This document shows, piece by piece, positions 34,513 through 43,573 of a stretch of DNA of 64,000 bases (position 1 is the first letter of the stretch; each line of letters begins with the position of its first letter). The notes under the pieces are model-generated. The model made no database searches and had not been told where the DNA came from. It saw only the letters and a list, made by a program, of their open reading frames with translations. The stretch comes from Falsihalocynthiibacter halioticoli. Its GTDB lineage: Bacteria; Pseudomonadota; Alphaproteobacteria; Rhodobacterales; Rhodobacteraceae. The position numbers were made by a program, and so were the translations under genes. The stretch lies in NCBI RefSeq assembly GCF_025802015.1, contig NZ_JAOYFC010000002.1:930001-994000 (forward strand), in the 5' to 3' direction.

Positions 34513-35480
34513 TTGAAGACGCCTACAAACGCCTCCAAGGTCACGCGCGGAAAACTCCCCTTCTTAGTTCCCCATTCCTCGACGAGATTTCTGGCCGTCG
34601 CGTTTTTGTAAAAGCAGAGTGCTTGCAACACACTGGCTCATTCAAATTCCGCGGAGCATGGAATGCTATTTCCACTCTAACTGAGGAGGAAAAAGCGCGT
34701 GAGGTATTAGCTCTATCAAGCGGAAACCATGCACAAGGAATAGCAGCGGCAGCAAAGGCCCACGGCGTAAAGGCGACTGTTCTCATGCCCTCTGATGCGC
34801 CAACGGTGAAAATCGAAAACACGCGTTTTCTGGGTGCAAATGTGGTGACATATGACCGTGCCACCCAAGATCGCGACGAGGTTGCCGCCAAGATGCTCGA
34901 GGAGAAGGGCTACACTTTGATCCATCCCTTCAACAATCCAAAAGTGATCGGTGGGCAAGGCACGGTTGGCCTTGAGATCGCAGAGCAAGCTGATGAGTTT
35001 GGCATCAATGACGCCGAGGTTCTGGTGCCCTGTGGCGGTGGCGGTTTGATGTCCGGTGTTGCGACAGCGCTTGAAGCACGCAAACCTAAATTCAAAGTGC
35101 GACCAGTGGAGCCAGAAGGGTTTGATGATGTGACGCGCTCGCTAGCCACTGGCAAACTTTTGGCGAACGAAAAAACGTCGGGGTCGATATGCGATGCAAT
35201 AATGACGCCGTGCGCAGGCGATCTGACCTTTCCGATCATACAAAAGCTCTGCGGCAGCGGCATCGTAGTAAGTGACGAAGACGCGCTTCGTGCAATGGCG
35301 CTGGCCTTCAAACGGCTTCGTATTGTTATAGAGCCCGGCGGCGCCGTGGCCCTTGCCGCTGCACTGTTTCACGCGAATAAGATCAACTCCGAGACCGTTA
35401 TCTGCGTCGCCTCTGGTGGAAACACAGACCCAGATGTTTTCCAGCGCGCGCTCGCCCTTGATCAATCATCATTGGGGTAA
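34509..35480 (+). CDS. threonine/serine dehydratase (PLP fold type II)
   Basis: The 323-residue protein is a biodegradative-type threonine or serine dehydratase: the PLP lysine lies in HTGSFKFRGAWNA, followed by LSSGNHAQGIAAAAK, and the phosphate loop is PCGGGGLMSGVAT. It has no C-terminal ACT regulatory domain, so it is not the feedback-regulated IlvA. It would give 2-oxobutyrate or pyruvate plus ammonia, though racemases share this fold. ATG 34509 overlaps the hydrolase stop by 4 bp; an earlier ATG at 34491 is possible. It precedes a PcaD-like gene by 3 bp. Confidence 0.85.
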   Translation: MIEDAYKRLQGHARKTPLLSSPFLDEISGRRVFVKAECLQHTGSFKFRGAWNAISTLTEEEKAREVLALSSGNHAQGIAAAAKAHGVKATVLMPSDAPTVKIENTRFLGANVVTYDRATQDRDEVAAKMLEEKGYTLIHPFNNPKVIGGQGTVGLEIAEQADEFGINDAEVLVPCGGGGLMSGVATALEARKPKFKVRPVEPEGFDDVTRSLATGKLLANEKTSGSICDAIMTPCAGDLTFPIIQKLCGSGIVVSDEDALRAMALAFKRLRIVIEPGGAVALAAALFHANKINSETVICVASGGNTDPDVFQRALALDQSSLG

Positions 35481-35483
35481 ACA

Positions 35484-36308
35484 GTGCCGATATTCGATCA
35501 TCAGGGCCTTGAGGTTCATTGGCAGGAGGACGGTTCGCCAACCGGTGAACCGATAGTATTTGCGCACCCTTTAGGCACCAATCTGCGGGTTTGGGACGCC
35601 GTTTTCGCCGCCTGCCCCGAACTCAGCGCCTATCGTCTGATCCGCTATGACATCCGAGGGCACGGAAAAAGCTCCACTCCACCACCGCCCTACACGATGG
35701 GGTCACTAATCGGCGAGGCCGAGGCCCTTATCGAGCACCTTGGAATAATAGATTGTGTATTTGTAGGCGCGCATCTTGGTGGGCAAATTGCACAAGGGCT
35801 TGCTGTAAAACGCCTCGACCAGATCCGTGCTCTGGTTCTGGTCAACACAGCTGCCAAGATCGGCATTAAAACCAAGTGGGATGTTCAACTTGAGGCGCTC
35901 CAGAAAAACGGAATGCCAGCAGCAGAGAGTGCTACGAAAGGTTGGTTTAGCCGCGCCAATCAAAACTCGCCTGAAGCGGAGCATTGGCGTACGGTATTGC
36001 TCCAGAACGCGCTCGACGGATACATCGGCTGCTGCCATGCCATGAGTGGAACAGATTTCTTCACACCTGTATCTGGGCTTCGGCTTTCTACGCTTGGGCT
36101 ATCGGCCTACAACGACACGCTCATTCCGCCCGATCTTATGCGCGATACTGTCGAACTCATTCACGGTGCGGATTTTCAGATCATGCCACGTGCGGCCCAT
36201 CTGTCCATGATTGAACAACCCGTGGATTTTGGGGAACGACTTGCTGACTTTCTTAAAAAGATAGGGCACGGTAGCTGCTCCTGCGACGATGGTTGCTCGG
36301 GCCACTAA
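35484..36308 (+). CDS. PcaD-like alpha/beta hydrolase with His at the nucleophile position
   Basis: The 274-residue protein follows the 3-oxoadipate enol-lactonase (PcaD) pattern: VFAHPLGTNLRVWD, YDIRGHGKSSTP, IRALVLVNTAAKIG, an acid near SAYNDTLIPPDL and the C-terminal His in MPRAAHLSMIEQP. The nucleophile elbow, normally G-x-S-x-G-G, reads VGAHLGGQIAQG, so Ser is replaced by His (codon cat, clear in the sequence). The last residues (HGSCSCDDGCSGH) form a Cys/His cluster not usual in PcaD. It uses GTG 35484, 3 bp after the dehydratase. It may not be a hydrolase any longer; function unknown. Confidence 0.75.
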   Translation: MPIFDHQGLEVHWQEDGSPTGEPIVFAHPLGTNLRVWDAVFAACPELSAYRLIRYDIRGHGKSSTPPPPYTMGSLIGEAEALIEHLGIIDCVFVGAHLGGQIAQGLAVKRLDQIRALVLVNTAAKIGIKTKWDVQLEALQKNGMPAAESATKGWFSRANQNSPEAEHWRTVLLQNALDGYIGCCHAMSGTDFFTPVSGLRLSTLGLSAYNDTLIPPDLMRDTVELIHGADFQIMPRAAHLSMIEQPVDFGERLADFLKKIGHGSCSCDDGCSGH

Positions 36309-36338
36309 AAACAACACATTTCAGAAAGTACGCTCACA

Positions 36339-37556
36339 GTGAAATCCAGATTGCCGATCTTTTTTATTCTGGTCACGCTTGTGATCGACGCGATCGGATT
36401 TGGGTTGATCATGCCAATGATGCCCGCGTTAATCCGCGACGTAAGTGGCGCCGATCTTGCCCATGCTGCGATTTGGGGCGGCGTGCTGGCCACGGTATTT
36501 GGCCTTATGCAATTCTTGTTCTCCCCGCTTTTAGGGAACCTCTCTGACAGGTTCGGGCGCAAAGTTGTGTTGCTCACTTCGCTGGCGATCCTTGCTGTCG
36601 ATTACCTCATTATGGCGGTCGCGGGCAGCATCTGGCTCTTGTTTCTTGGTCGGATAATCGGAGGGATCACATCGGCCACGCATTCCACAGCCAATGCCTA
36701 TGTCGCGGACATTTCCGCGCCGGAAGACAAGGCCGCAAACTTCGGCATGGTGGGCGCAGCATTCGGGTTTGGGTTTGTGTTTGGCCCATCTCTGGGTGGT
36801 TTGCTCTCAACCTTTGGCCCTCGCGTGCCGTTCTACGTTGCCGCCGCGCTTGCAGGGGCTAACTTTTTCTTTGGCCTGTTTGTATTGCCAGAAACGGTTA
36901 CAGATAAAATCCGCCGCCCTTTCGAATGGCGTCGCGCAAACCCTCTGGGCGCCTTCAAAGCCATCGGGAAGTTACCAGGCTTGCAAGGCCTCATGGTTGT
37001 GTTTTTGATCTATGAAATTTCCTTCTTCGTTTACCCTTCCATCTGGGCGTATTTCACCCTTGAGAAGTTCGCATGGGATGAGCGCATGGTCGGCCTTTCT
37101 CTGACAGTCTTCGGCCTGTCTATGGCGTTCATGCAGGGCGTAGCGATCCGCCCCATTCTTAGGAAACTCGGCGAAGCGAAAACGACAATGCTAGGCATGG
37201 GGCTCAATGTTTTGTCGTTCTTTCTTCTCGCAATAGCGCCAAGCGGGTGGATGATAATCGCCCTGACGCCACTCTCCTCGCTCGGCATTATCGCAAGCCC
37301 TGCAATCATGGGGATCATGAGCCGCGCCGCCTCAGACGATCAACAAGGCGAGCTCCAAGGTCTGACCACCTCACTCGCTGCACTTGGTATGCTCATGTCA
37401 CCGATTGTCATGACACAGACATTTTTCTTTTTCAGTCACGAAGGTGCCTCGCCATACTTTCCCGGCGCACCCTTTCTTTTCGCGGCCGTTCTGATGGCCG
37501 CAGCGATGATTTTGTTCGCCGCGACACAGCCAAAAACCAGCGTCGCCGCAGAATAG
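36339..37556 (+). CDS. MFS transporter, TCR/Tet-type efflux family
   Basis: The 405-residue protein is a 12-span drug:H+ antiporter-like permease. The N-terminal half has LVIDAIGFGLIMPMMPALIR and motif A in loop 2-3 (GNLSDRFGRKVVLLTSL), and HSTANAYVADISAPEDKA and GPSLGGLLSTFG are Tet-family features. These usually export small molecules out of the cytoplasm. It uses GTG 36339, 30 bp after the His-elbow hydrolase, so it is probably the last gene of that operon and may export or import its substrate. Substrate is unknown. Confidence 0.85.
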   Translation: MKSRLPIFFILVTLVIDAIGFGLIMPMMPALIRDVSGADLAHAAIWGGVLATVFGLMQFLFSPLLGNLSDRFGRKVVLLTSLAILAVDYLIMAVAGSIWLLFLGRIIGGITSATHSTANAYVADISAPEDKAANFGMVGAAFGFGFVFGPSLGGLLSTFGPRVPFYVAAALAGANFFFGLFVLPETVTDKIRRPFEWRRANPLGAFKAIGKLPGLQGLMVVFLIYEISFFVYPSIWAYFTLEKFAWDERMVGLSLTVFGLSMAFMQGVAIRPILRKLGEAKTTMLGMGLNVLSFFLLAIAPSGWMIIALTPLSSLGIIASPAIMGIMSRAASDDQQGELQGLTTSLAALGMLMSPIVMTQTFFFFSHEGASPYFPGAPFLFAAVLMAAAMILFAATQPKTSVAAE

Positions 37557-37652
37557 CCAACGGTTCTGCCAGCGGTTTTATTTCATGAACGCCGAAAATT
37601 CGCCTAAAAGGGTTAATAGAAACTCATTAGTTTATCTTTTTAGCAGGCTGTG

Positions 37653-39356
37653 ATGACCGCAGATTTTCAAAACTCGGTTCGTGAACGGATCGCCCAGAAA
37701 AAGTCGGATATCTGTAATCGATGGCTTCTGACCGCGGCATTCCTTACGGTCATTGTATCACCCATCATTATTTACAGAGACCTTACGGTTACTGATGGGC
37801 TACGAACCTCTACTCTCCTGACGGTTTGCGCATTGGGTCTTATGCTTGGGATTACGTATTTCCGAAGCAAATTACCACTTTGGGTACGGGCTGTTGCTCC
37901 GATTATGCTGCTTGTTCCGCTATCGGCCTATGGGGTTTCCTATTTCGGCATGACGGCTGCTGGATTTTATTTTCTGGTGATTGCCCCGACATTGCTGTTG
38001 GTGTGCTACGGTTTCTGGTCGGCTCTCGTTCTTCTTGTCTTAACCAATAGTTTCGTAATCGGGTTCGCTATATTTACAGTGAAGACGGGATTGATCCGAT
38101 TTGGCGATCCTGCCGCGTATATCGTCGCACCTGCAAGTTGGGCGAACTACGTTGCGATATTCGTTGCTTCGTCCTCAGCAATGCTTGCCACTGTCCATGT
38201 ATTGAATAAATTCTTTACCGAAGCGCTGGAACAACAGGCTGCTGAATCCGAGAAAGTAGCCAATTCCGAGCGTGAAACCCGCTCGATACTCGACCAACTT
38301 GTCGAACCCTTTTTTCGCGTTGATACACGCGGCGTGTTGGTAAAGGTTTCTCCGTCAATCGAGAAACTTCTTAACATTCCGCCTCAACAAATAATCGGAC
38401 AGCCACTTGGAAACTTTTCTCCTGATCCTGAAGGGATTGATCAATTTCTCCAGTCGGTATTGGACACCGTTGGTAAGTCGGAAATGGAGATTACACTTCG
38501 CCGAAATGACGACACGCTCCGAACGATTGTAATGCGTGCGCAGCCGTGGCGCGGGCCAAACGAGCAGACGCTGGGAGTTGAAGGCGTTCTTGTTGATATA
38601 ACGGAACGCCGCGCTGCTCAGAAAGCGATTTACCATAGTCGAAAGGTTGCGGCGTCAGGGCTGATGGCGGCTGGAATCTCACATGATTTTAACAACAATC
38701 TCGGTGTGATTTCAGGATGCTTGTCATCAATGGAACCCTATGTAGAAGACAACAAAGATCTCAAGAACCTCGTCGATCTCGCGCAACGCGCAAGCGCCAA
38801 AGCGTCACAACTCTCCACACGCCTTCACCAGATTTCGATCAAAACCACCTATGATACAGAACCGCACGACATCGATGTTATTATCCAAGAGTTCGCGCCG
38901 ATTTTGTTCCGTGTTTTGCCAACCGATATCAAGCTGAACACTAAGATCGGAGAAGGCCAAAAAATCGCCGAGATCAACCGCTCCGAGCTTGAAGACGTTA
39001 TCTTTAATCTTGTCGGCAATGCGCGGGACGCTGTGGTCGGTGGTGGTGAAATTACAATCGAGACCCAGATTGTTACCCTCGATCCTGACACCCTTGAAAC
39101 CTTACCCGGCCACCTCAATGAAGGGCAATATCTCCGCATTGCTGTCGAAGACACGGGTAAAGGAGTGTCACTCAAAGATGCTGCGCGTATGTTCGATCCA
39201 TTCTATTCAACAAAGCCCGAAGGCCACGGAAGCGGCCTTGGGTTAAGCATGGTCCGAAGCTTCGCTGAACGCGCGGGTGGTGCAATTATCCTTGCGAACC
39301 CCGGCGAGGAAGGAGCGCGGCTGGAATTATTTCTTCCCGCGCTCTCTTCTGATTAG
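37653..39356 (+). CDS. orphan PAS-domain sensor histidine kinase
   Basis: The 567-residue protein has about six N-terminal membrane spans (residues 25-185), a short linker coiled coil (EQQAAESEKVANSERET), a PAS domain (SILDQLVEPFFRVDTRG to VLVDITERRAAQ) and a histidine kinase core. The phospho-accepting His is in GISHDFNNNLGVISGC; N box DVIFNLVGNARDAV; G1 VEDTGKGV; F box FDPFYSTKPEG; G2 GSGLGLSMV. The HDFNN sequence is of the hybrid/NtrB-like type. There is no response regulator next to it. ATG 37653 directly follows a GTG at 37650. Its 3' end overlaps potC by 3 bp. Confidence 0.88.
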   Translation: MTADFQNSVRERIAQKKSDICNRWLLTAAFLTVIVSPIIIYRDLTVTDGLRTSTLLTVCALGLMLGITYFRSKLPLWVRAVAPIMLLVPLSAYGVSYFGMTAAGFYFLVIAPTLLLVCYGFWSALVLLVLTNSFVIGFAIFTVKTGLIRFGDPAAYIVAPASWANYVAIFVASSSAMLATVHVLNKFFTEALEQQAAESEKVANSERETRSILDQLVEPFFRVDTRGVLVKVSPSIEKLLNIPPQQIIGQPLGNFSPDPEGIDQFLQSVLDTVGKSEMEITLRRNDDTLRTIVMRAQPWRGPNEQTLGVEGVLVDITERRAAQKAIYHSRKVAASGLMAAGISHDFNNNLGVISGCLSSMEPYVEDNKDLKNLVDLAQRASAKASQLSTRLHQISIKTTYDTEPHDIDVIIQEFAPILFRVLPTDIKLNTKIGEGQKIAEINRSELEDVIFNLVGNARDAVVGGGEITIETQIVTLDPDTLETLPGHLNEGQYLRIAVEDTGKGVSLKDAARMFDPFYSTKPEGHGSGLGLSMVRSFAERAGGAIILANPGEEGARLELFLPALSSD

Positions 39357-40204
39357 GATTTTCGTTGAAACGCAATCATAGTCAGCGCCAAAAGGCTTGA
39401 GCCAAGCATAAGCAAAAGCGACACCGCGTTGAGCACCGGAGTGGAGCCCTCTTTCAACCGATCAAACATCTCGATCGTGAGCGGCGCGTCAGAACCGACA
39501 AGCATCAGGGTCGTGTTAAAGTTTTCAAAGCTCATCAAAAACGCGACCAATACAGCACCCAAAATCGCTGGACGAAGATAGGGCAGCGTGATTGTCCGCA
39601 CCGCTGTAAGCCTTGTTGCCCCAAGATTTAGCGCGGCCTCTTCGAGAGACGTGTCAAACTTCTTGAGCCGCGCGGCAATCACCAGTGTTGCAATCGTTGT
39701 GATGAAACTGAACTGCCCGAGTATCACCAGCACCAAGCCGGGCCGAAGCGCTTCGATATCATAGTTCAGGCTATCCTCGACGCCGTTTGCGACGGTCGAG
39801 GAGAATACCAAGATCGAGATACCCAGAACGATGCCAGGGATAACCAGCGGCAATAGCATCAGGACATAGAGAACCGATTTGAGCCGAAATTCATAACGGT
39901 TGAACAGGAACGCGTTGCAGGTTCCAACACCGACGGAGAGCGCAGCAACCGACACCGCAACGAGTGCAGACGTGCCGATAGATTCGAGGATCGACTTCTC
40001 ATAGAAAACTCCGCGCTGCGGTTGTTCAGGCGAAAAGAACCAATCGAGAGTGAAACCATTCCACGGCAAAGATGGGAACAAGCTGTCATTGAACGCAAAA
40101 AGCGACACAACAAGCAGCGGCAGCGCGAGATAGACGAAAAACAGCGCAACATATGCGCCGTAAATCAGCGAGAATGCGCGGGGTTGTTTGATTGTTGGTA
40201 TCAT
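39353..40204 (-). CDS. potC: polyamine-type ABC transporter permease (PotC-like)
   Basis: The 283-residue protein is an inner-membrane permease with six spans and the EAA loop DTSLEEAALNLGATRLTAVRT, which contacts the ATPase. Family best matches are spermidine/putrescine (PotC) permeases. It is the last gene of a potD-potA-potB-potC run on this strand, beginning 3 bp after potB. The substrate is probably a polyamine or a related cationic compound, judging from the binding protein. Confidence 0.87.
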   Translation of the reverse strand: MIPTIKQPRAFSLIYGAYVALFFVYLALPLLVVSLFAFNDSLFPSLPWNGFTLDWFFSPEQPQRGVFYEKSILESIGTSALVAVSVAALSVGVGTCNAFLFNRYEFRLKSVLYVLMLLPLVIPGIVLGISILVFSSTVANGVEDSLNYDIEALRPGLVLVILGQFSFITTIATLVIAARLKKFDTSLEEAALNLGATRLTAVRTITLPYLRPAILGAVLVAFLMSFENFNTTLMLVGSDAPLTIEMFDRLKEGSTPVLNAVSLLLMLGSSLLALTMIAFQRKS

Positions 40205-40207
40205 CGT

Positions 40208-41065
40208 TTACCCCATCGTCTTTTCAAGCGTCTGGCCGGAGAGCTTGAGCGCACCCCAGACAATCAGAGATGAAAGCCCTAGAAGCAGGAAGCCAAAGGC
40301 CGCCCCCAGCTCCCAATTAAAGCGGACGATAAACTGGCTATAGATCATTTCAGTGAACCAAAGGCTATCTTTGCCCCCAAGCATAATCGGCGTCAGGTAA
40401 TTCCCAAGCGAGAGCATGAAGACCACGATAGAGCCTGAAACAATTCCCGGCATTGCGTGCGGTATTATGATTTCGCGCAGGACGTTATAGCCGTTTCCGC
40501 CAAGGTCATAGCCCGCTTCGATCATGGAATCGTCGAGACTTTCGAGCGTCGTTACAAGCGGGACAACCATGAACAGCATAGACGTATAAATCAATCCGAC
40601 CATCATCGCTGCGTCGTTATAGAGGAACTCAACAGGCCCGCTCACAATCCCCGACCATTGCAGGAAGTTTGAAAATATCCCCGTTTCACGCAGCAAAATC
40701 ATCCACCCGAAGGTCCGCACCAGTTCCGAAACCCAGAACGGCACCAAACACATCAGGAACAGAATAGACTGAAGCCGCCCACGCGCGATTTTTGCGATGT
40801 AATAGCTGATCGGGAATGCGATCAATAGCGTCAATACCGTTGCAACGATCGACATGAATGCCGTCCGTAGGAAAGTGCGCAAATAGAGAGGTTCGCTAAA
40901 GAACGTCATGTAATTGGCAAAGCTGGTTTGATACTGACGCACGCCAATTTTTTCCTGAAGAGACAGGATAAAGAGATCAATATGCGGGATGATGATCAGC
41001 AAGCTTAGCCAAAGCACAAGCGGACTCGCCAGAAGGATAAACCCGAGTTTTCCGTGCGCGCCCAT
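40208..41065 (-). CDS. potB: polyamine-type ABC transporter permease (PotB-like)
   Basis: The product is a six-span permease with the EAA loop DDSMIEAGYDLGGNGYNVLRE and the PotB-like N-terminus (GFILLASPLVLWLSLLIIIP). ATG 41065 (MGAHGKLG) overlaps the potA stop by one base (TGATG), which favours it over a GTG at 41083 that would add six residues. It forms the transmembrane pore together with PotC. Its neighbours are the ATPase upstream and PotC downstream. Confidence 0.87.
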   Translation of the reverse strand: MGAHGKLGFILLASPLVLWLSLLIIIPHIDLFILSLQEKIGVRQYQTSFANYMTFFSEPLYLRTFLRTAFMSIVATVLTLLIAFPISYYIAKIARGRLQSILFLMCLVPFWVSELVRTFGWMILLRETGIFSNFLQWSGIVSGPVEFLYNDAAMMVGLIYTSMLFMVVPLVTTLESLDDSMIEAGYDLGGNGYNVLREIIIPHAMPGIVSGSIVVFMLSLGNYLTPIMLGGKDSLWFTEMIYSQFIVRFNWELGAAFGFLLLGLSSLIVWGALKLSGQTLEKTMG

Positions 41066-42159
41066 CAGTTTGCCCCAAAGCACAAGGATTGGGATGCGCC
41101 CCAGCCGATCGCCAGCGCATCACCCCGTTGAAGCCCGTTGAACTCGCCTGACTGCGGCAAGGCAACGTCAATCGTTCCGCCGCCCTCGACTCTGAGAAGC
41201 ACGCGAGAGTTCGCACCATTGAACAGCACGTTTTCAACATTTCCGACGAAGCTGTTTGCGTGTTCACCAATGCCATTTACCGAGTGCGCCACCCGAATTG
41301 CCTCTGGTCTAACGAATGCCTCGACTGTGGCGCCGCTTTGAACTGTGCCCCTGGCAGTGCCGATGATCGAAACGCCTGTTTCCGTTACCAGTTTAACCTG
41401 ATCGCCAGACACGCTCTCGACCCGGCCCTTCCATCGGTTGCTATCCCCAACAAACCCAGCAACGAACGGCGTTTGTGGCGCGTAATAGAGATTTGCGGCG
41501 GTGTCGAGTTGCTCAAAACGGCCCGCATTCATCACTGCCACCTGATCACTCATTACAAGGGCTTCGGACTGGTCATGGGTGATGTAAACGAATGTCGTAT
41601 CAAACGCGGCCTGAAGCGACTTAAGTTCAACTTTCATATGCTCCCGCAGCTTGAGATCAAGCGCACCAAGCGGCTCATCCAGCAGTAGAACATCCGGCTC
41701 CAGCACCATACACCGCGCAATAGCAACACGTTGCTTCTGCCCACCAGAAAGCTGCTCCACACGGCGGTTCCCGATACCCGGGAGCCCGACACGTTCCAGT
41801 GCATCGGCAACTTTTGCATCGATCAGTTTTTTGTCCAACCCTTGCCGCCGCAATCCGTACCCGATGTTGTCGGCGATGTTCATCATTGGGAACAACGCAA
41901 GATGTTGGAACACCATATTTACAGGCCGTTTGTTCGGCACGGTATCCAAAACAGATTTGCCTTTGATCTGAATGTCACCGGATGTGGGATCAAGGAAGCC
42001 GGCGATCATCCGCATGATCGTGGTTTTGCCGCATCCCGATGGGCCGAGGATCGAAAAGAACGATCCCCGCGGCACCGAGAATGAAACATCATCCACAGCA
42101 AGAGTCTCATCAAAACGCTTCGTGAGGTTGATGCAATCAAGGTCGTTTACAGCAGTCAT
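41065..42159 (-). CDS. potA: polyamine-type ABC transporter ATP-binding protein (PotA-like)
   Basis: The 364-residue ATPase has Walker A ILGPSGCGKTTIMRMIAG, signature VEQLSGGQKQRVAIARC, Walker B DVLLLDEPLGALD, the H-loop YITHDQSEALV, and a C-terminal TOBE domain (from about residue 285). It powers the PotBC importer. ATG 42159 (MTAVNDLDCINLTKRF) gives the family N-terminus; the frame is open to 42213 but without family similarity. It lies after potD, separated by a hairpin terminator. Confidence 0.92.
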   Translation of the reverse strand: MTAVNDLDCINLTKRFDETLAVDDVSFSVPRGSFFSILGPSGCGKTTIMRMIAGFLDPTSGDIQIKGKSVLDTVPNKRPVNMVFQHLALFPMMNIADNIGYGLRRQGLDKKLIDAKVADALERVGLPGIGNRRVEQLSGGQKQRVAIARCMVLEPDVLLLDEPLGALDLKLREHMKVELKSLQAAFDTTFVYITHDQSEALVMSDQVAVMNAGRFEQLDTAANLYYAPQTPFVAGFVGDSNRWKGRVESVSGDQVKLVTETGVSIIGTARGTVQSGATVEAFVRPEAIRVAHSVNGIGEHANSFVGNVENVLFNGANSRVLLRVEGGGTIDVALPQSGEFNGLQRGDALAIGWGASQSLCFGAN

Positions 42160-42173
42160 TCGAATATTCCAGA

Positions 42174-42211
42174 AAAGAGAAAACGGCGCGCAGGATTGCC
42201 CCGCACGCCGC
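42174..42211 (-). terminator. attenuating terminator between potD and potA
   Basis: On the minus strand CGGCGTGCGG and CTGCGCGCCG pair (one G-U type and one mismatch-tolerant position) around GGCAATC and run into TTTTCTCTTTTC. It lies between the binding-protein gene and the rest of the operon. Such an element lets potD be made in excess over the membrane parts. Confidence 0.7.
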
Positions 42212-42225
42212 AATATTATTTGCGA

Positions 42226-43287
42226 TTAGTTAGATGCTTTTACGCGATCAAGCGCTGCGCCTTCCATTTCTTCAAGACCAGCCGGTACTGTTGGATACCA
42301 GTTAATGTTGTCGATGGCTTCTGGTGGGAAGCTGGCTTGGAAACGCGCTTTAAGAGCGTCGTCTGCGTAGGCGTCCGCACCGAGAGAGGCGGTAAAGTTG
42401 CCCGCTTCGGCAGTGATCATGGCAGCGATTTCCGGCTGCATCACAAAGTTGATCCACTTGTAGGCCGCATCTTCGGCTTTGGTCTTGCGCGGAAGGGCGA
42501 ATGTATCAATCCAGCCCAGCGCACCGGATGTTGGCGCAACAAAAGTGATGTTCTCGTCTTCGGAGTTCAGCTTCCATCCGCCTGTATCCCAAGCCATAGA
42601 TGCCACAACTTCGCCAGAACGCAGAAGCCCCATCAACTCGTCGCCACCGCTCCAATACGCTTTGACGTTGCCCTTACAGGAGATCAGCTTCTCTTCGACG
42701 GCATCGATGATTTTCTTGTATTCTTCTGGGTCGCGATAAGCAGCAAACGGGTCAAGGCCCATGGAGAACGCAAATCCAATCAGTGTTGGACGCTTCAGAC
42801 GGTAAGATACCTTGCCCGCGTAAGCTTCGTTACACAGATCAGTGTAATCCTTCACGTCGCCTGCCATTGCGGTATTCACGACAAGGCCCGATGTACCCCA
42901 TACATGCGGCACACCGTAAACATCTTCGCCAAGCATTGTGTTGGATTTAGTCGCTTCAAGCATGGACGTAATAAAGAGCGACGTGTCAATCTTGGACAAA
43001 TCGATTGGCTTATAAATTTCGAACTCTTCCTGAGCACCGGCGATCCGGTCCTGCGAAGGCTGTGCGAGATCAAATCCGCCGCCGCCAGTTGCGCGGAGCT
43101 TCGCGACCATTTCTTCGTTATTAGATTTCGTGACTTCAACTTCGATGCCAGTTTCAGCGGTGAACTTTTCCACCACAGCGTCTGGTGCGTATCCGCCCCA
43201 AGTCAAAAGGCGCAGCGTTTCGGCATTTGCTGCCGTTGTTGATGCTGCAATCAAAGTAATCGCAGCGATTCCTTTAGTGATTGTCAT
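42226..43287 (-). CDS. potD: polyamine-type ABC transporter substrate-binding protein (PotD/PotF-like)
   Basis: The 353-residue periplasmic protein has a signal peptide (MTITKGIAAITLIAASTTAA, cleavage after ANA) and the spermidine/putrescine-binding fold: LRLLTWGGYAPDAVVEKFTA, WGTSGLVVNT, GVPHVWGT, AMAWDTGGWKLN and a C-terminal INWYPTVPAG. Acidic and aromatic pocket residues fit a cationic amine ligand. The gene heads the potDABC run. Two palindromes upstream (43335-43369) are candidate operator sites. Confidence 0.9.
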   Translation of the reverse strand: MTITKGIAAITLIAASTTAANAETLRLLTWGGYAPDAVVEKFTAETGIEVEVTKSNNEEMVAKLRATGGGGFDLAQPSQDRIAGAQEEFEIYKPIDLSKIDTSLFITSMLEATKSNTMLGEDVYGVPHVWGTSGLVVNTAMAGDVKDYTDLCNEAYAGKVSYRLKRPTLIGFAFSMGLDPFAAYRDPEEYKKIIDAVEEKLISCKGNVKAYWSGGDELMGLLRSGEVVASMAWDTGGWKLNSEDENITFVAPTSGALGWIDTFALPRKTKAEDAAYKWINFVMQPEIAAMITAEAGNFTASLGADAYADDALKARFQASFPPEAIDNINWYPTVPAGLEEMEGAALDRVKASN

Positions 43288-43334
43288 TTTGTTCTCTCCT
43301 TGTCGGTTGTGAATCGAGCCTAGGCTATTTTAGA

Positions 43335-43369
43335 CCATTCAGTAAAGAATGGATTTGTTCAGAATGAAC
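43335..43369. promoter_or_regulatory. two adjacent perfect palindromes upstream of potD
   Basis: CCATTC-AGTAAA-GAATGG (43335-43352) and GTTCA-GAA-TGAAC (43357-43369) lie 48-82 bp upstream of the potD start. TAAAAT (minus strand, near 43329) could be the -10 box. The two repeats could bind a regulator of polyamine uptake. No regulator gene is adjacent. The rest of the 286-bp gap to the PAP2 gene shows no further clear element. Confidence 0.4.
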
Positions 43370-43573
43370 GGCCTCGGAAAAAAGCTTTCAGAAGGCTTGC
43401 CCCGCTCATGCTTGGCAATTGTAACAAGCGGATGTCATTCAACGGTTTATTCAAAAAATTTGTCGGCAAATTGTGCAACGCAGCGAGCATTGCGTGGGCC
43501 ATAACGGCAAAGACGCTTGGACGGGATAACTTTACCGTGCTAGGCAAACCCAATACCAATCCGGAAGCCATTT

